A DNA stretch of 64,000 bases from Halopseudomonas salina (GCF_008641105.1 NZ_VTTI01000005.1:192397-256396); one strand, 5' to 3'. Counted from the stretch's first letter, positions 37,498 through 48,088 are shown. Numbers and translations are program-made. The notes: generated from the sequence alone by a model not told the origin.

Positions 37498-38277
37498 GTG
37501 CTGGACAACGTTCGAGTGGTTCTGGTCAATACCAGTCATCCCGGCAATATCGGTGGCGCGGCCCGCGCAATGAAAAATATGGGGCTCACCCGCTTGGTAC
37601 TGGTCGATCCGCAGCGTTTTCCGGATCCCAATGCCGCTGCACGCGGGGCCGGAGCCGACGATGTGCTCGAAGGCGCCTTGATTGTCCCCACCCTTGAGGA
37701 AGCTATCGCCGACTGCGTGCTGGTGATGGGTACAAGTGCGCGGGACAGGCGCATCCCCTGGCCGGTAGTAGACCCTCGCGAAGCGGCGGAAAAGGTGCTC
37801 GATCAGATAGCCGAGCTGCCGGGTGCACAGGTGGCGCTGGTATTCGGACGGGAAGATTCCGGCCTGACTAGCGAAGAGCTGCAGCGTTGCCAGTTCCATG
37901 TGCATATACCTTCGAATCCGGACTTCAGCTCTTTGAATCTGGCGGCCGCGGTACAGGTTCTGGCCTATGAACTGCGTATGCTGGTGCTCAAGCGTCAGGA
38001 CCAGCCTACCCACATGCAAAAGATCGAAACCACGGCAACCCAGAACGAAATTCCCACTACTGCCGAGGAGATGGAGCAATATTTTGGCCATCTGCAGCAG
38101 GTGCTGGTTGAAATCGGCTTCCTCGACCCGCAGAAACCCAGACAATTGATGCCACGACTGCGCCGCCTGTATGGCCGGATCCGGATAAATCGGATGGAAA
38201 TGAACATTCTGCGTGGCATCCTTACCGAAACACAGAAAGCCATCGGCGTGAAAGCGACCGGTGAGCGGAGACGTTAA
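37498..38277 (+). CDS. trmJ: tRNA (cytidine/uridine-2'-O-)-methyltransferase TrmJ
   Basis: The 259-residue SPOUT enzyme 2'-O-methylates position 32 of tRNA. It shows the N-terminal motif [20 protein letters not shown], the knot region [14 protein letters not shown] and [21 protein letters not shown]-terminal helical extension follows. The start is GTG at 37498 with GGAG upstream; the longer ATG form adds a non-conserved stretch. cysE follows after 2 bases, so they are probably cotranscribed. Confidence 0.92.
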   Translation: MLDNVRVVLVNTSHPGNIGGAARAMKNMGLTRLVLVDPQRFPDPNAAARGAGADDVLEGALIVPTLEEAIADCVLVMGTSARDRRIPWPVVDPREAAEKVLDQIAELPGAQVALVFGREDSGLTSEELQRCQFHVHIPSNPDFSSLNLAAAVQVLAYELRMLVLKRQDQPTHMQKIETTATQNEIPTTAEEMEQYFGHLQQVLVEIGFLDPQKPRQLMPRLRRLYGRIRINRMEMNILRGILTETQKAIGVKATGERRR

Positions 38278-38279
38278 CC

Positions 38280-39101
38280 ATGTTCAAGCGTATGAAGGAA
38301 GATATTGCCAGTGTGTTCCACCGGGATCCGGCAGCACGCAGCACCGTGGAGGTGCTGTTCTGCTATCCCGGGCTGCACGCCATCTGGTTGCATCGACTGG
38401 CCCATGCGCTGTGGGTGCGTAACGCCAGACTGGTAGCGCGCATGGTGTCGAACTTCGCCCGCTGGGCGACCGGTATCGAGATTCATCCCGGCGCGAAACT
38501 GGGTCGCCGTTTCTTTATTGACCACGGCATGGGGGTGGTCATCGGCGAGACGGCCGAGATCGGTAATGATGTAACGCTGTATCAGGGGGTCACTCTGGGT
38601 GGCACCAGTTGGGATAAGGGCAAGCGCCATCCAACCCTGGAAGACGGTGTGGTTGTGGGTGCCGGGGCCAAGGTGCTGGGGCCTTTCACGGTGGGTGCCG
38701 GTGCCAAGATCGGATCCAATGCGGTAGTCACCAAGGCTGTGCCTGCTGGTGCAACTGCGGTGGGTATACCTGGTCGTGTCATTCTCAAGGAGTCGGATAA
38801 GCGTGCCGACGAGCAATGCGCCAAGCGTCAGGCCATGGCCGAAAAGCTCGGTTTCGATGCCTATGGGGTCACCCGTGATACGCCTGACCCGGTAGCTCGG
38901 GCAATCGGTCAGATGCTTGACCATATGCAGGCGGTGGACAGTCGCCTGGAAGGTATGTGCCACGCCCTGGGCGAGCTTGGCAGTGATTACTGTGCCAAGG
39001 AGCTGCCAGTGCTGGGCGGCGAGGATTTCGATCTGCTCAAGGCTGAAGTCGATAGCGTTGAAGCCAAATCCGATGATGCCAGCGATGCTGGGCGTTTATA
39101 G
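38280..39101 (+). CDS. cysE: Serine O-acetyltransferase
   Basis: The 273-residue enzyme makes O-acetylserine for cysteine synthesis. It has the helical N-terminal domain followed by a left-handed beta-helix of hexapeptide repeats ([20 protein letters not shown] to [19 protein letters not shown]). The catalytic DHG is near residue 80. The C-terminus extends beyond the helix by an acidic tail (residues 225-273). It is followed after only 6 bases by iscS, with no iscR between them. Confidence 0.92.
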   Translation: MFKRMKEDIASVFHRDPAARSTVEVLFCYPGLHAIWLHRLAHALWVRNARLVARMVSNFARWATGIEIHPGAKLGRRFFIDHGMGVVIGETAEIGNDVTLYQGVTLGGTSWDKGKRHPTLEDGVVVGAGAKVLGPFTVGAGAKIGSNAVVTKAVPAGATAVGIPGRVILKESDKRADEQCAKRQAMAEKLGFDAYGVTRDTPDPVARAIGQMLDHMQAVDSRLEGMCHALGELGSDYCAKELPVLGGEDFDLLKAEVDSVEAKSDDASDAGRL

Positions 39102-39107
39102 GACACG

Positions 39108-40265
39108 ATGCCGATGTTGCCGATCTATCTCGATTACGCCGCCACTACCCCGGTTGACCCTGCGGTTGCCGAAAAGATGATGGGTTGTCTGACGATGGAC
39201 GGCAATTTTGCTAACCCGGCTTCACGCTCACACATCTACGGCTGGAAGGCCGAGGAGGCGGTAGAGCTTGCGCGGCGCCAGGTAGCTGACCTGGTGGGTG
39301 CCGACCCGCGGGAAATAGTCTGGACCTCTGGCGCGACCGAGTCCGATAATCTGGCGATCAAGGGTGCGGCGCGCTGTCGTGCCGAGCGTGGACGGCATAT
39401 CATCACGTCGCAGATCGAGCACAAGGCGGTGCTCGATAGTTGTCATCAACTGGAGCGTGAGGGTTTCGAAGTGACCTGGCTCAAACCGGAAGCTTCGGGG
39501 ATCATCGAGCCGCAGCAACTACAGCAGGCGATGCGCGAGGACACCATTCTTGTATCGCTTATGCACGTAAACAACGAGATTGGCACCATCAACGATATTG
39601 CGGCTCTGGGTCATATTGCCCGCTCAGGGGGGGCGTTGATGCATGTGGACGCGGCGCAGTCCACTGGAAAGCTGCCGATCGATCTGCATCAGTTACCGGT
39701 TGATCTCATGTCCTTCTGTGCCCACAAGACCTACGGGCCCAAGGGTGTTGGAGCGCTCTACGTGCGCCGTGATCCCTCCCTGCGGCTTGAGGCGCAGATT
39801 CACGGGGGTGGTCACGAGCGTGGCATGCGTTCAGGTACCCTGCCCACCCATCAGATTGTCGGTATGGGAGCCTGTTTTGCTCTGGCCGGGGAATTGATGG
39901 ACCAGGAACATCAGCGCATTAGCGACCTGCGCGACCTGTTGCTGGCCGGTCTGGCCGAGTTGCCCGAGGTGTTTCTCAATGGTAGCCGTGAGCGTCGCAT
40001 ACCGCACAACCTCAATCTTGCCTTTGCCGGAGTGGACGGGGAGCTACTGCTTCTTGCCTTGAAAGATCTGGCTCTATCTTCGGGTTCGGCCTGTACTTCT
40101 GCCTCGGTTGAGCCATCCTATGTGCTGCGTGCACTGGGTATGTCCAATGCGCTTGCCCAGGGGTCGCTGCGTCTCTCGTTGGGTCGCTTTACCTCGGCCG
40201 ACGAAGTGAAACGTGCTGCGCAGATACTCTGCACTGTGGTTCCCAGGTTGCGCCAGGGCGGCTGA
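39108..40265 (+). CDS. iscS: Cysteine desulfurase IscS lacking the IscU-docking tail
   Basis: The 385-residue PLP enzyme is clearly IscS-type. [20 protein letters not shown] leads, [10 protein letters not shown] holds the PLP lysine (about residue 207), and [20 protein letters not shown] places the catalytic Cys329. From memory, E. coli IscS has 404 residues and ends in a conserved tail (PLWEMYKQGVDL and beyond) that contacts IscU. This protein stops right after the preceding RLR. iscR, iscU, iscA, hscB, hscA, fdx and iscX, normally between cysE and ndk, are all absent. It may now serve tRNA thiolation or another sulfur acceptor (inference). Confidence 0.9.
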   Translation: MPMLPIYLDYAATTPVDPAVAEKMMGCLTMDGNFANPASRSHIYGWKAEEAVELARRQVADLVGADPREIVWTSGATESDNLAIKGAARCRAERGRHIITSQIEHKAVLDSCHQLEREGFEVTWLKPEASGIIEPQQLQQAMREDTILVSLMHVNNEIGTINDIAALGHIARSGGALMHVDAAQSTGKLPIDLHQLPVDLMSFCAHKTYGPKGVGALYVRRDPSLRLEAQIHGGGHERGMRSGTLPTHQIVGMGACFALAGELMDQEHQRISDLRDLLLAGLAELPEVFLNGSRERRIPHNLNLAFAGVDGELLLLALKDLALSSGSACTSASVEPSYVLRALGMSNALAQGSLRLSLGRFTSADEVKRAAQILCTVVPRLRQGG

Positions 40266-40331
40266 ACCGGTTGCCCCCTCGCGCTAGGCTGGTGAATCTG
40301 CTGGCCGGTATGTATTTCCCTCTAACCTGCG

Positions 40332-40337
40332 TATAAT
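40332..40337 (+). promoter_or_regulatory. Candidate -10 box for ndk
   Basis: A consensus TATAAT lies 60 bases before the ndk start. The matching -35 region is weak (TGTATT at 40311-40316, 15-base spacing), so the promoter is only tentative. The iscS-ndk gap of 132 bases contains nothing else recognisable. Confidence 0.4.
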
Positions 40338-40397
40338 CCGCGGGTTAACAATTTCGTAAAATTTCTCACCTCACAATTATTTTCTGGAGAGTTTTCC

Positions 40398-40826
40398 ATG
40401 GCCGTAGAACGTACCCTGTCCATCATCAAGCCCGACGCCGTTGCCAAGAATGTTGTTGGTCAGATCATCAGCCGTTTCGAGAAGGCGGGTCTGAGCGTTG
40501 TGGCTGCCAAGATGGTTCAGCTGTCCCAGTCCGATGCTGAAGGCTTCTATGCCGAGCACAGTGCACGTCCCTTCTTCAAGGATCTGGTTGGCTTCATGAC
40601 CTCCGGTCCGGTTGTTGTGCAGGTGCTGGAAGGCGAAGGCGCCGTGCTGAAGAACCGTGAACTGATGGGCGCCACCAACCCCAAGGAAGCCGACGCAGGC
40701 ACCATTCGCGCTGATTTCGCTGAATCCATCGATGCCAACGCTGTACATGGTTCGGATTCCACTACCTCAGCGGCTCGCGAAATCGGTTATTTTTTCGCAG
40801 AAACTGATCTTTGCCCGCGCGGCTGA
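40398..40826 (+). CDS. ndk: Nucleoside diphosphate kinase
   Basis: The 142-residue enzyme balances nucleoside triphosphates through a phosphohistidine. It has the full signature, including [18 protein letters not shown] at the start and the active-site His117 in [15 protein letters not shown] precedes the ATG. It heads the ndk-rlmN-pilF-rodZ-ispG-hisS-yfgM-bamB series. Confidence 0.95.
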   Translation: MAVERTLSIIKPDAVAKNVVGQIISRFEKAGLSVVAAKMVQLSQSDAEGFYAEHSARPFFKDLVGFMTSGPVVVQVLEGEGAVLKNRELMGATNPKEADAGTIRADFAESIDANAVHGSDSTTSAAREIGYFFAETDLCPRG

Positions 40827-40853
40827 GACGACTTTCAACACCAGGGTGATGAT

Positions 40854-42014
40854 GTGACTGCTACAACCAATGCCAACGGCAAAGTTAATCTGCTGGGTCT
40901 GACCCAGCCGAAAATGGAAGCCTTCTTCGAGAGCCTCGGGGAAAAGCGCTTCCGTGCCGGACAGCTTATGAAGTGGATTCATCACCAGGGTGTCGGTAAT
41001 TTCGACGAAATGACGAATGTCAGCAAGGCGCTGCGTGAAAAGCTCGCAGCCTGCGCCGAGATTCGTCCGCCGGAAGTGGTCAGCGAAGATATCTCCACCG
41101 ACGGCACACGCAAGTGGGTCGTACGCGTTGCCTCTGGCAGCTGTGTGGAGACTGTCTACATCCCTCAGAATGGGCGGGGCACCTTGTGTGTGTCTTCCCA
41201 AGCGGGATGTGCGCTGGACTGCAGTTTCTGCTCTACCGGCAAGCAGGGTTTCAATAGTGATCTGAGCGTGGCTGAAATCATCGGCCAGGTCTGGATCGCC
41301 AACAAGTCGTTCGGCAGTATCCCGGCCAAGACGGACCGCGCCATTACCAACGTGGTGATGATGGGCATGGGTGAGCCACTACTGAACTTCGACAATGTGC
41401 TCGATGCCATGTTGTTGATGATGGATGATCTGGGTTATGGGATATCCAAGCGCAAGGTTACGCTGTCGACCTCCGGTGTCGTGCCGATGATCGAGAAGCT
41501 GGGCGAGGTGACTGACGTAGCATTGGCCTTGTCGCTGCATGCACCCAACAACGCCCTGCGTAACCAGCTGGTCCCGCTGAACAAGAAGTATCCGCTGGAA
41601 GTTCTACTGCCCGCCTGCAATCGATATATGGCCAGACTGGGCGAGAAGCGGGTGTTGACCATCGAGTACACCATGCTCAAGGACATCAATGATCAGCCGG
41701 AACATGCCGAAGAGATGATTGAGCTGCTCCGCGAAACGCCGTGCAAGATCAATCTCATCCCATTCAATCCCTTTCCCCATTCGGGTTACGAGCGGCCAAG
41801 TAACAACAGTATTCGCCGCTTTCAGGATATGCTGCACAAGGCGGGTTACAACGTTACCGTTCGGACCACCCGGGGTGAAGATATCGATGCCGCCTGTGGC
41901 CAACTGGTCGGGCAGGTCATGGATCGTACCCGACGCAGCGAACGCTACATCGCTCTAAGAGAATTACCGGTCGACGGGCAGCCTGTGGAGCAGCCCTCCA
42001 GCGCGGACCGGTAA
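40854..42014 (+). CDS. rlmN: Dual-specificity RNA methyltransferase RlmN
   Basis: The 386-residue radical-SAM enzyme methylates C2 of A2503 in 23S rRNA and A37 of some tRNAs. The 4Fe-4S cysteines are Cys119, Cys123 and Cys126 ([13 protein letters not shown]). The SAM segment [14 protein letters not shown] and the C-terminal catalytic cysteine in DIDAACGQL are present. The start is GTG at 40854 with AGGGTGAT upstream. It needs an iron-sulfur cluster, which is notable next to the reduced isc locus. Confidence 0.93.
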   Translation: MTATTNANGKVNLLGLTQPKMEAFFESLGEKRFRAGQLMKWIHHQGVGNFDEMTNVSKALREKLAACAEIRPPEVVSEDISTDGTRKWVVRVASGSCVETVYIPQNGRGTLCVSSQAGCALDCSFCSTGKQGFNSDLSVAEIIGQVWIANKSFGSIPAKTDRAITNVVMMGMGEPLLNFDNVLDAMLLMMDDLGYGISKRKVTLSTSGVVPMIEKLGEVTDVALALSLHAPNNALRNQLVPLNKKYPLEVLLPACNRYMARLGEKRVLTIEYTMLKDINDQPEHAEEMIELLRETPCKINLIPFNPFPHSGYERPSNNSIRRFQDMLHKAGYNVTVRTTRGEDIDAACGQLVGQVMDRTRRSERYIALRELPVDGQPVEQPSSADR

Positions 42015-42039
42015 GCCATCCAACCGAGGATCGATTGTG

Positions 42040-42804
42040 ATGAACAGAATGATGATCGCGGTAACATTGTTAACGGCCATCGCCCTCAGCGGGTGTGTAA
42101 CAACCAGCGACCAGCCGCAAAAAAACAAGCCTGATCCGGACGCCGGGCGTGATGCGTATATTCAGCTGGGCCTTGGCTATCTTCGCGAAGGCGAAACAGA
42201 AAGTGCCAAGGCGCCACTCAGCGAAGCACTGAAACTGGATCCTCGCTCGGCTGCTGCACACCTGGCGCTGGCGATGGTGTTTCAGCAGGAAGGTGAAACC
42301 GGTTCGGCTGACAAGCATTATCGGGATGCTCTGGCCAGTGAGCCGGCCAATCCGAGAATATTGAACAATTATGGGGTTTTCCTGCTCAGTGAAGAGCGCT
42401 ATCAGGATGCTCTGGGTTACTTCGAGCAGGCAGCGCAGGACACTTTGTATGGTGAGCGCTCCAGGGTATTTGAGAATATCGGTCTGACTTATCAGCGCAT
42501 GGACCAGCCGGAGGAAGCCAAGGCGAGCTTCGAGCGTGCCCTGCGATTGAATAGCCGGCAACCTCTGGCACTGCTGGAGATGGCAAAGATCGAGTTCTCT
42601 CAGCAGAATTATGTCCCGGCATGGGACTACTATCGCAATTTCACCCAGTTTTCCGGGCAGAATGCCGCCAGCCTCTGGCTAGGCATTCAGCTGGCACGGC
42701 GGTTTGAAGATCACAATCGCGCTGCAAGCTACGCGCTGCAGTTGCGTCGCCTGTATCCAACAAGCCCGGAAGCGCAAGCATTGAAGGCAGCAGATCAATC
42801 ATGA
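42040..42804 (+). CDS. pilF: Type IV pilus biogenesis lipoprotein PilF (PilW)
   Basis: The protein of about 254 residues has a lipoprotein signal with lipobox ALSGC (Cys near residue 19) followed by about six TPR motifs (for example AYIQLGLGYLREGETESAKA). PilF is the pilotin that carries the PilQ secretin to the outer membrane. GAGGA lies upstream; a GTG one codon earlier is equally possible. It overlaps rodZ by 4 bases. Confidence 0.9.
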   Translation: MNRMMIAVTLLTAIALSGCVTTSDQPQKNKPDPDAGRDAYIQLGLGYLREGETESAKAPLSEALKLDPRSAAAHLALAMVFQQEGETGSADKHYRDALASEPANPRILNNYGVFLLSEERYQDALGYFEQAAQDTLYGERSRVFENIGLTYQRMDQPEEAKASFERALRLNSRQPLALLEMAKIEFSQQNYVPAWDYYRNFTQFSGQNAASLWLGIQLARRFEDHNRAASYALQLRRLYPTSPEAQALKAADQS

Positions 42805-43823
42805 GTACAGAGCAGCGAGATGCGATGCCGCCAAATGGTGAATTTCGGCCTGACGACGGACGGATGGCCCATCCCGGCGCCACCTTGCAGGCAGCGCGTG
42901 AAGCCAAGGGGCTGAGCACTGCCGAGGCGGCGACCAGTTTGCGGCTTCCGGAGAAAATACTGGTTCATCTTGAAGCCGGACGCTTCGATCAGTTACCTGG
43001 GGACACCTTCGCCCGTGGCTATGTGCGCAGCTATGCTCGCTTGTTGGGCCTGGACGCCAACCGGTTGGTGCTGGAATACGACCGGTCACGGGGTATTGAA
43101 GTGCGTGAGCGTCAGGTCAGCGGCATCGACAAGATGACCAAGCCGGGCAAGGCGGGCGGTATGCTGGTGACCTGGACAACGGTGATCGTCGCTCTGGCCA
43201 TCCTGGCCTCCATTCTCCTTTGGTGGTACGACAGCCAGCCGACGCGTTCTGTCGAGGATGTGTCCAGTATCGCTGGTCAGGCCCTTGATGAGGTTGAGGT
43301 AGATGCGCTGGCGTTGCCCGAGAATTTTGCCTCGGAGCCCTCGCCGCCCGGTGAAGCTGCTATGTCGGTTCCCGATCCGGTGACTTCGGTGACAGACGCT
43401 GAGGGCCCGGCAGACGCCACTGGTAACCTCGCAGTGCCAGACGACGGAACAATGTCTGATGGTGCGGCCGAGATTCCTGTTGAGGAGCCACAGGCTGCGC
43501 TGGATCAGGTTGAACAGCCGCAGCCTACGGCGGTTGTCGAGCAAGAGCCTGTTGTGGAAAGTCAAGAGCAGCCGGCAGTGGCGGGTAGCGGGTTGCAGAT
43601 GCAGTTCACCGGTGACTGTTGGGTGCAGGTCAGGACCCCAGGTGGCGACTCCTTGCACAGCGGCCTTATGCAGGCAGGTCAGTCGCTGTCAATCGATCAT
43701 CAGGGGCCAATAGAGGTGGTAATCGGCGCGGTTGAGGCCGTTTCAACAATTGCCTTCAATGGCGAGCCGGTGGACACGCAAAGCGTCCGCGAATCGGGCG
43801 TTGTTCGCCTGCGCCTGGGCTGA
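42801..43823 (+). CDS. rodZ: Cytoskeletal protein RodZ
   Basis: The 340-residue protein has an N-terminal Cro-type helix-turn-helix (about residues 25-90, LQAAREAKGLSTAEAATSLR), a membrane helix (about 118-140, TVIVALAILASILLWW) and an acidic Pro/Glu-rich linker. A C-terminal DUF4115 beta domain follows (MQFTGDCWVQVRTPGGDSL). RodZ links MreB to the wall-synthesis complex and sets rod shape. It is coupled to pilF by ATGA and precedes ispG by 12 bases. Confidence 0.9.
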   Translation: MSTEQRDAMPPNGEFRPDDGRMAHPGATLQAAREAKGLSTAEAATSLRLPEKILVHLEAGRFDQLPGDTFARGYVRSYARLLGLDANRLVLEYDRSRGIEVRERQVSGIDKMTKPGKAGGMLVTWTTVIVALAILASILLWWYDSQPTRSVEDVSSIAGQALDEVEVDALALPENFASEPSPPGEAAMSVPDPVTSVTDAEGPADATGNLAVPDDGTMSDGAAEIPVEEPQAALDQVEQPQPTAVVEQEPVVESQEQPAVAGSGLQMQFTGDCWVQVRTPGGDSLHSGLMQAGQSLSIDHQGPIEVVIGAVEAVSTIAFNGEPVDTQSVRESGVVRLRLG

Positions 43824-43835
43824 AGGAGCTACGCG

Positions 43836-44948
43836 ATGCATCACGAGTCACCCATCAAGCGCAGAGTGTCACGGCAGATCCGGGTTGGGTCGGTCCTGGT
43901 CGGCGGCGATGCGCCCATCTCCGTGCAGAGCATGACCAATACAGAAACCTGTGATGTGGCCGCCACAGTTGCCCAGATCAGGCAGCTGGAGGCTGTAGGT
44001 GCAGACATCGTCAGGGTTTCGGTGCCCAGCATGGAAGCTGCAGAAGCATTCGGCGAGATCCGCAAGCAGACTGCCATGCCGCTGGTTGCGGATATTCATT
44101 TTGACTACAAGATCGCGCTTCGAGTCGCCGAGTTGGGCGTTGATTGTTTGCGCATCAATCCGGGTAATATCGGGCGTGAAGACAGGGTTCGCGCGGTTGT
44201 TGACGCTGCGCGTCACAATGGTATCCCTATTCGCATAGGTGTGAACGCAGGCTCCCTGGAAAAAGACCTGCAGAAAAAATACGGAGAGCCGACGCCAGAG
44301 GCCCTGGTGGAGTCTGCGTTGCGTCACGTCGAGTATCTCGACAAGCTGGATTTTCAGGACTTCAAGGTTAGCGTTAAGGCATCAGACGTGTTCATGGCCG
44401 TGGGTGCCTACCGGTTGCTGGCTGCGCAGATCGATCAGCCATTGCATCTGGGTATTACCGAGGCGGGTGCGCTGCGTTCGGGCACGGTCAAATCTGCCGT
44501 GGGTCTGGGCATGCTGCTTGCCGAGGGGATCGGAGACACCATCCGAATTTCTCTGGCTGCCGATCCGGTGGAAGAGATCAAGGTAGGCTACGACCTGCTC
44601 AAGTCACTGCGCCTGCGCTCGCGGGGCATCAATTTTATCGCTTGTCCAAGCTGCTCGCGTCAGAACTTCGACGTGATCAAGACCATGAATGAGCTCGAGG
44701 CACGACTCGAGGATGTCGTGGTACCTCTGGATGTGGCAGTGATTGGTTGCGTGGTGAACGGGCCCGGCGAAGCCAAAGAGGCTGATATCGGTCTGACAGG
44801 TGGCTCTCCGAACAACCTGATTTACGTCGGCGGCACGCCGGACCAGAAAGTCGATAATGTTCACCTGGTCGACACGCTGGAAAAACTCATTCGAGACAAG
44901 ATTGCTGCCAAACAGGCGCTGGAAGCCAATACCATCGCCCGTGGCTGA
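43836..44948 (+). CDS. ispG: 4-hydroxy-3-methylbut-2-en-1-yl diphosphate synthase (flavodoxin)
   Basis: The 370-residue enzyme performs the penultimate step of the MEP isoprenoid pathway using a 4Fe-4S cluster. The N-terminal TIM barrel begins with [20 protein letters not shown]. The cluster cysteines lie in [13 protein letters not shown] and [24 protein letters not shown] precedes the start. Like rlmN it depends on iron-sulfur assembly. Confidence 0.95.
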   Translation: MHHESPIKRRVSRQIRVGSVLVGGDAPISVQSMTNTETCDVAATVAQIRQLEAVGADIVRVSVPSMEAAEAFGEIRKQTAMPLVADIHFDYKIALRVAELGVDCLRINPGNIGREDRVRAVVDAARHNGIPIRIGVNAGSLEKDLQKKYGEPTPEALVESALRHVEYLDKLDFQDFKVSVKASDVFMAVGAYRLLAAQIDQPLHLGITEAGALRSGTVKSAVGLGMLLAEGIGDTIRISLAADPVEEIKVGYDLLKSLRLRSRGINFIACPSCSRQNFDVIKTMNELEARLEDVVVPLDVAVIGCVVNGPGEAKEADIGLTGGSPNNLIYVGGTPDQKVDNVHLVDTLEKLIRDKIAAKQALEANTIARG

Positions 44949-44963
44949 TTAAGGAAAGATGCA

Positions 44964-46241
44964 TTGAAGACCCTGCAAGCCGTGCGCGGCATGAACGACG
45001 TACTGCCCGCCGACAGCGCTTTATGGCAGTACTTTGAAAGAACAGTAGCTGATCTATTGACTGGTTACGGGTACCAGCAGGTGCGCATGCCGATCGTCGA
45101 GCCTACTGAGCTGTTCAAGCGCTCGATTGGTGAAGTAACTGATATCGTCGAGAAAGAGATGTACACCTTTGCTGATCGCAATGGCGACTCGCTGACATTG
45201 CGCCCGGAGGGCACCGCCGGTTGTGTGCGCGCCATGCTCGAGCACGGCCTGCTGGGTGGCGGCATAAGCCAGAAGGTCTGGTACGCCGGCCCGATGTTTC
45301 GTCACGAGCGCCCGCAGAAGGGTCGCTATCGTCAGTTCAATCAGATTGGCGTGGAAACCTTCAACATCAGCGGGCCGGATATTGATGCAGAACTGATTCT
45401 GTTGAGCTGGCGGCTCTGGAAGCAACTGGGCCTGCAGGACGCGGTCACTCTGGAGCTTAACAGCCTTGGCAGCAGCGACGATCGCGCCCGCTATCGTGAT
45501 GAGCTGGTGGCTTATCTACGTGAACGTTTTGATCAGCTTGACGAGGACAGCCAGCGCCGTCTTGAGAGTAATCCGCTGCGCGTGCTCGACAGCAAGAACC
45601 CTACCACTCAGGCGCTGCTGGCTGATGCGCCGCGGCTGGCCGATTTTCTGAATCAAGACGCACGGCTGCACTTCGAAGGGTTGCTAGCGTTGCTTGATGC
45701 CGCAGGTGTGCCTTACGTGATCAATCCGCGCCTGGTACGCGGGCTGGACTATTACGGGCTGACAGTGTTCGAATGGGTCACCGACAAGCTGGGCGCTCAG
45801 GGAACGGTGTGTGCAGGTGGTCGCTACGATGGTCTGGTCGAGCAATTGGGCGGCAAGCCAGCCACAGCCGTTGGTTTTGCCATGGGCATTGAACGTTTGC
45901 TGCTGCTGATTCAGACATTGGATCGGGTGCCGGCCGAGCTGGCGCGACAGGTGGATGTCTACTTTGTCACTTTGGGAGACGCAGCGGCGGTTGCGAGTTT
46001 CAGGCTTGCAGAACAGCTACGTGACGCTTTGCCGGGCGTTCGTCTGGTCGTGCATTGTGGCGGCGGCAGCTTCAAGAGCCAATTCAAGAAGGCCGACAAG
46101 TCCGGTGCTCTCTTTGCACTGATTCTGGGCGAAGATGAAGCGGCGGCAGAACAGATCGGGATCAAACCGCTGCGCAGTGATGCGCAGCAGGAAAATATTG
46201 CCTGGCACGAGCTGCCGGCACGTCTTCAACAATTATTTTAA
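44964..46241 (+). CDS. hisS: Histidyl-tRNA synthetase
   Basis: The 425-residue class II synthetase starts with [14 protein letters not shown]. It contains motif 2 ([19 protein letters not shown]), the histidine-specific [15 protein letters not shown], motif 3 and a C-terminal anticodon-binding domain. The only in-frame start giving the family N-terminus is TTG at 44964, with AAGGA eight bases upstream. An out-of-frame ATG-CAT-TGA triplet series (44959-44967) overlaps that start. Confidence 0.93.
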   Translation: MKTLQAVRGMNDVLPADSALWQYFERTVADLLTGYGYQQVRMPIVEPTELFKRSIGEVTDIVEKEMYTFADRNGDSLTLRPEGTAGCVRAMLEHGLLGGGISQKVWYAGPMFRHERPQKGRYRQFNQIGVETFNISGPDIDAELILLSWRLWKQLGLQDAVTLELNSLGSSDDRARYRDELVAYLRERFDQLDEDSQRRLESNPLRVLDSKNPTTQALLADAPRLADFLNQDARLHFEGLLALLDAAGVPYVINPRLVRGLDYYGLTVFEWVTDKLGAQGTVCAGGRYDGLVEQLGGKPATAVGFAMGIERLLLLIQTLDRVPAELARQVDVYFVTLGDAAAVASFRLAEQLRDALPGVRLVVHCGGGSFKSQFKKADKSGALFALILGEDEAAAEQIGIKPLRSDAQQENIAWHELPARLQQLF

Positions 46242-46278
46242 GCGCAAGCAGCCGCTTCGTTCAGGCAAGGAGTCTGGG

Positions 46279-46920
46279 GTGACGTACGAGACAGAAGAAG
46301 AACAGGTAGAAAAGATCAAGGAATTGTGGAACAAGCACGGCGTGCCTCTGCTGACCGGTGTTGTTATTGCCCTGGCTGGCGTATTTGGCTGGCAGGGCTG
46401 GAACAACTATCAGGATAACCAGGCTGCCAACGCCTCGGCGCTCTATCAGACAATGCTGGAGTCGGTGTTGGCAGATGGTGGTACCGAGGATCGAGCTCGC
46501 GGCGCAGAACTGGCCGAGCAGATACGTGACGAGTACAGCGGTACTCGTTATGCCCAGTTTGCTGCATTGATGCAGGCCAGACTGGCCGTGGAAGCAGAGG
46601 ATCTGCCTGCAGCTGAAGAATTGCTGAATGAAATTGTTGGCGATGCGGGGGATCCGGTACTGGAAGAGGTCGCCCGCCAACGTCTTGCGCGCGTTCTTGC
46701 CGCCCAGGATCGCGCCGAAGAAGCACTTGAGGTGCTCATCGGTGACGTCACCGGTGCCTTGCTGGCCAGTCGTGAGGAAATACGCGGCGACCTGTTGCTT
46801 GATCTCGGTCGCGAAAACGATGCCCGTACTGCCTACCAGGCTGCCCTGGCGGCACTCGAAGATCCCCAGGCACGCCCGCAATTACAGTTGAAGCTTGATG
46901 ATCTGGCGGAGGAAGCCTAG
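46279..46920 (+). CDS. yfgM: YfgM, periplasmic chaperone-like SecYEG partner
   Basis: The 213-residue protein has a cytoplasmic start (TYETEEEQVEKIKELWNKHG), one membrane helix (about residues 22-40) and a periplasmic TPR-like domain. In E. coli YfgM sits at the Sec translocon with PpiD. The start is GTG at 46279 with AAGGAG seven bases upstream; the open frame to 46135 is a spurious extension into hisS. Its TAG overlaps the bamB GTG start by one base. Confidence 0.88.
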   Translation: MTYETEEEQVEKIKELWNKHGVPLLTGVVIALAGVFGWQGWNNYQDNQAANASALYQTMLESVLADGGTEDRARGAELAEQIRDEYSGTRYAQFAALMQARLAVEAEDLPAAEELLNEIVGDAGDPVLEEVARQRLARVLAAQDRAEEALEVLIGDVTGALLASREEIRGDLLLDLGRENDARTAYQAALAALEDPQARPQLQLKLDDLAEEA

Positions 46921-48065
46921 TGAAACTGAAGTTCCCGTATTTGGCCATAACCATGGCGGCTCTGCTGGTTGCAGGCTGCAGTGGTTCCGGCAAGAAAGAA
47001 CTCGCCCCGGCAGAGCTGCAGGATTTCACCGCTGAAGTAGAGTTGGAGCGCAACTGGAAACGCAACATTGGTGCTGGCCAGGGCAAATTGTACAACCAGT
47101 TGATGCCATCGCTGGACGGTTTGACTCTCTATGCAGCCGACGCGAAGGGGCGTGTAGTTGCAATGGACCGCGATACCGGCGAGGTAATGTGGCAGGTCAA
47201 GCTTGATGAGCGTGTCTCGGGTGCTGTGGGCACCGGTGGCGGTCGTATCATGGTTGGTACGCTGGACGGCGAAGTGATCGTTCTGGATGAAGCGGATGGC
47301 TCGGAAATGTGGCGTACACGGGTCTCGAGCGAGGTCCTCGCCCCACCGCAGACCAACGGTGATGTCGTTGTGGTGCAGACCCTGGATGACAAGATCACTG
47401 CGCTGGATATTAGTGACGGCAGCCAGCGCTGGATCTATGAATCCAGTGTGCCGGTACTGACCCTTCGTGGACACAGCACTCCGTTGATTTCCCGCGGGCG
47501 AGTGTTTGCGGGCCTTTCCAGTGGTCGAGTGGTGGGTCTGGCGGCCGATACCGGCTTGCCGATCATGGAGGCACGAGTCGCGCAACCGCAGGGTCGTACC
47601 GAGCTCGAGCGGATGGTCGACGTTGATGGACAAATGCTGCTGATTGACGAGACCCTGTATGTGACCAGTTACCAGGGTGCTCTTGCCGCCGTTGACGTGG
47701 CGTCGGGCACTGTTCGCTGGCAGAAAGAAGCTTCGAGTCTGGTTGGACCCGGCGAAGGTTTCGGCAGTGTCTATGTCAGCCATGCGGACGGGCGGGTTGA
47801 AGCTCTGGACCGGTCTCGCGGCGAGTCTCTCTGGGTCAACGACAGCCTCATGCGTCGTAACCTCACTGCACCGGTAGCGTTCAGCAGCTACATCGCCGTA
47901 GCCGACTTTGACGGTTATGTGCATCTGCTTGCTCAGACCGATGGCCGTATGGTTGGCCGCGTGCGGGTGGATGGTGATGGCGTTCGGGCACCCGCTATAG
48001 TGCTCGGCGACACCCTGTATGTGTACGGCAATAGTGGTGATCTGGTGGCGTTGACGCTCCCTTAG
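46920..48065 (+). CDS. bamB: Outer-membrane assembly lipoprotein BamB
   Basis: The 381-residue protein has lipobox LVAGC (Cys20) and an eight-bladed PQQ-like propeller, with blades seen as repeated LYAADAKGRVVAMDRDTGEV and VIVLDEADGSEMWR-type units. BamB supports BamA in folding outer-membrane beta-barrels. The start is GTG at 46920, overlapping the yfgM stop, with GGAGG upstream. A hairpin terminator follows at 48089-48126. Confidence 0.93.
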   Translation: MKLKFPYLAITMAALLVAGCSGSGKKELAPAELQDFTAEVELERNWKRNIGAGQGKLYNQLMPSLDGLTLYAADAKGRVVAMDRDTGEVMWQVKLDERVSGAVGTGGGRIMVGTLDGEVIVLDEADGSEMWRTRVSSEVLAPPQTNGDVVVVQTLDDKITALDISDGSQRWIYESSVPVLTLRGHSTPLISRGRVFAGLSSGRVVGLAADTGLPIMEARVAQPQGRTELERMVDVDGQMLLIDETLYVTSYQGALAAVDVASGTVRWQKEASSLVGPGEGFGSVYVSHADGRVEALDRSRGESLWVNDSLMRRNLTAPVAFSSYIAVADFDGYVHLLAQTDGRMVGRVRVDGDGVRAPAIVLGDTLYVYGNSGDLVALTLP

Positions 48066-48088
48066 ATCCAAATAAAGCTATACTTTCC

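Noticed and set aside
37351..38145. Upstream extension of the suhB reading frame by 265 codons.
   Set aside because: SuhB has its family start at 37350. The extension runs antisense through trmJ, whose SPOUT motifs are clear.
39102..39107. Possible hidden iscR remnant between cysE and iscS.
   Set aside because: Only 6 bases separate the two genes, so no remnant can be present.
46917..48071. A 384-codon minus-strand frame exactly opposite bamB.
   Set aside because: It mirrors the bamB limits because of codon bias, and the bamB product has its lipobox and propeller repeats.
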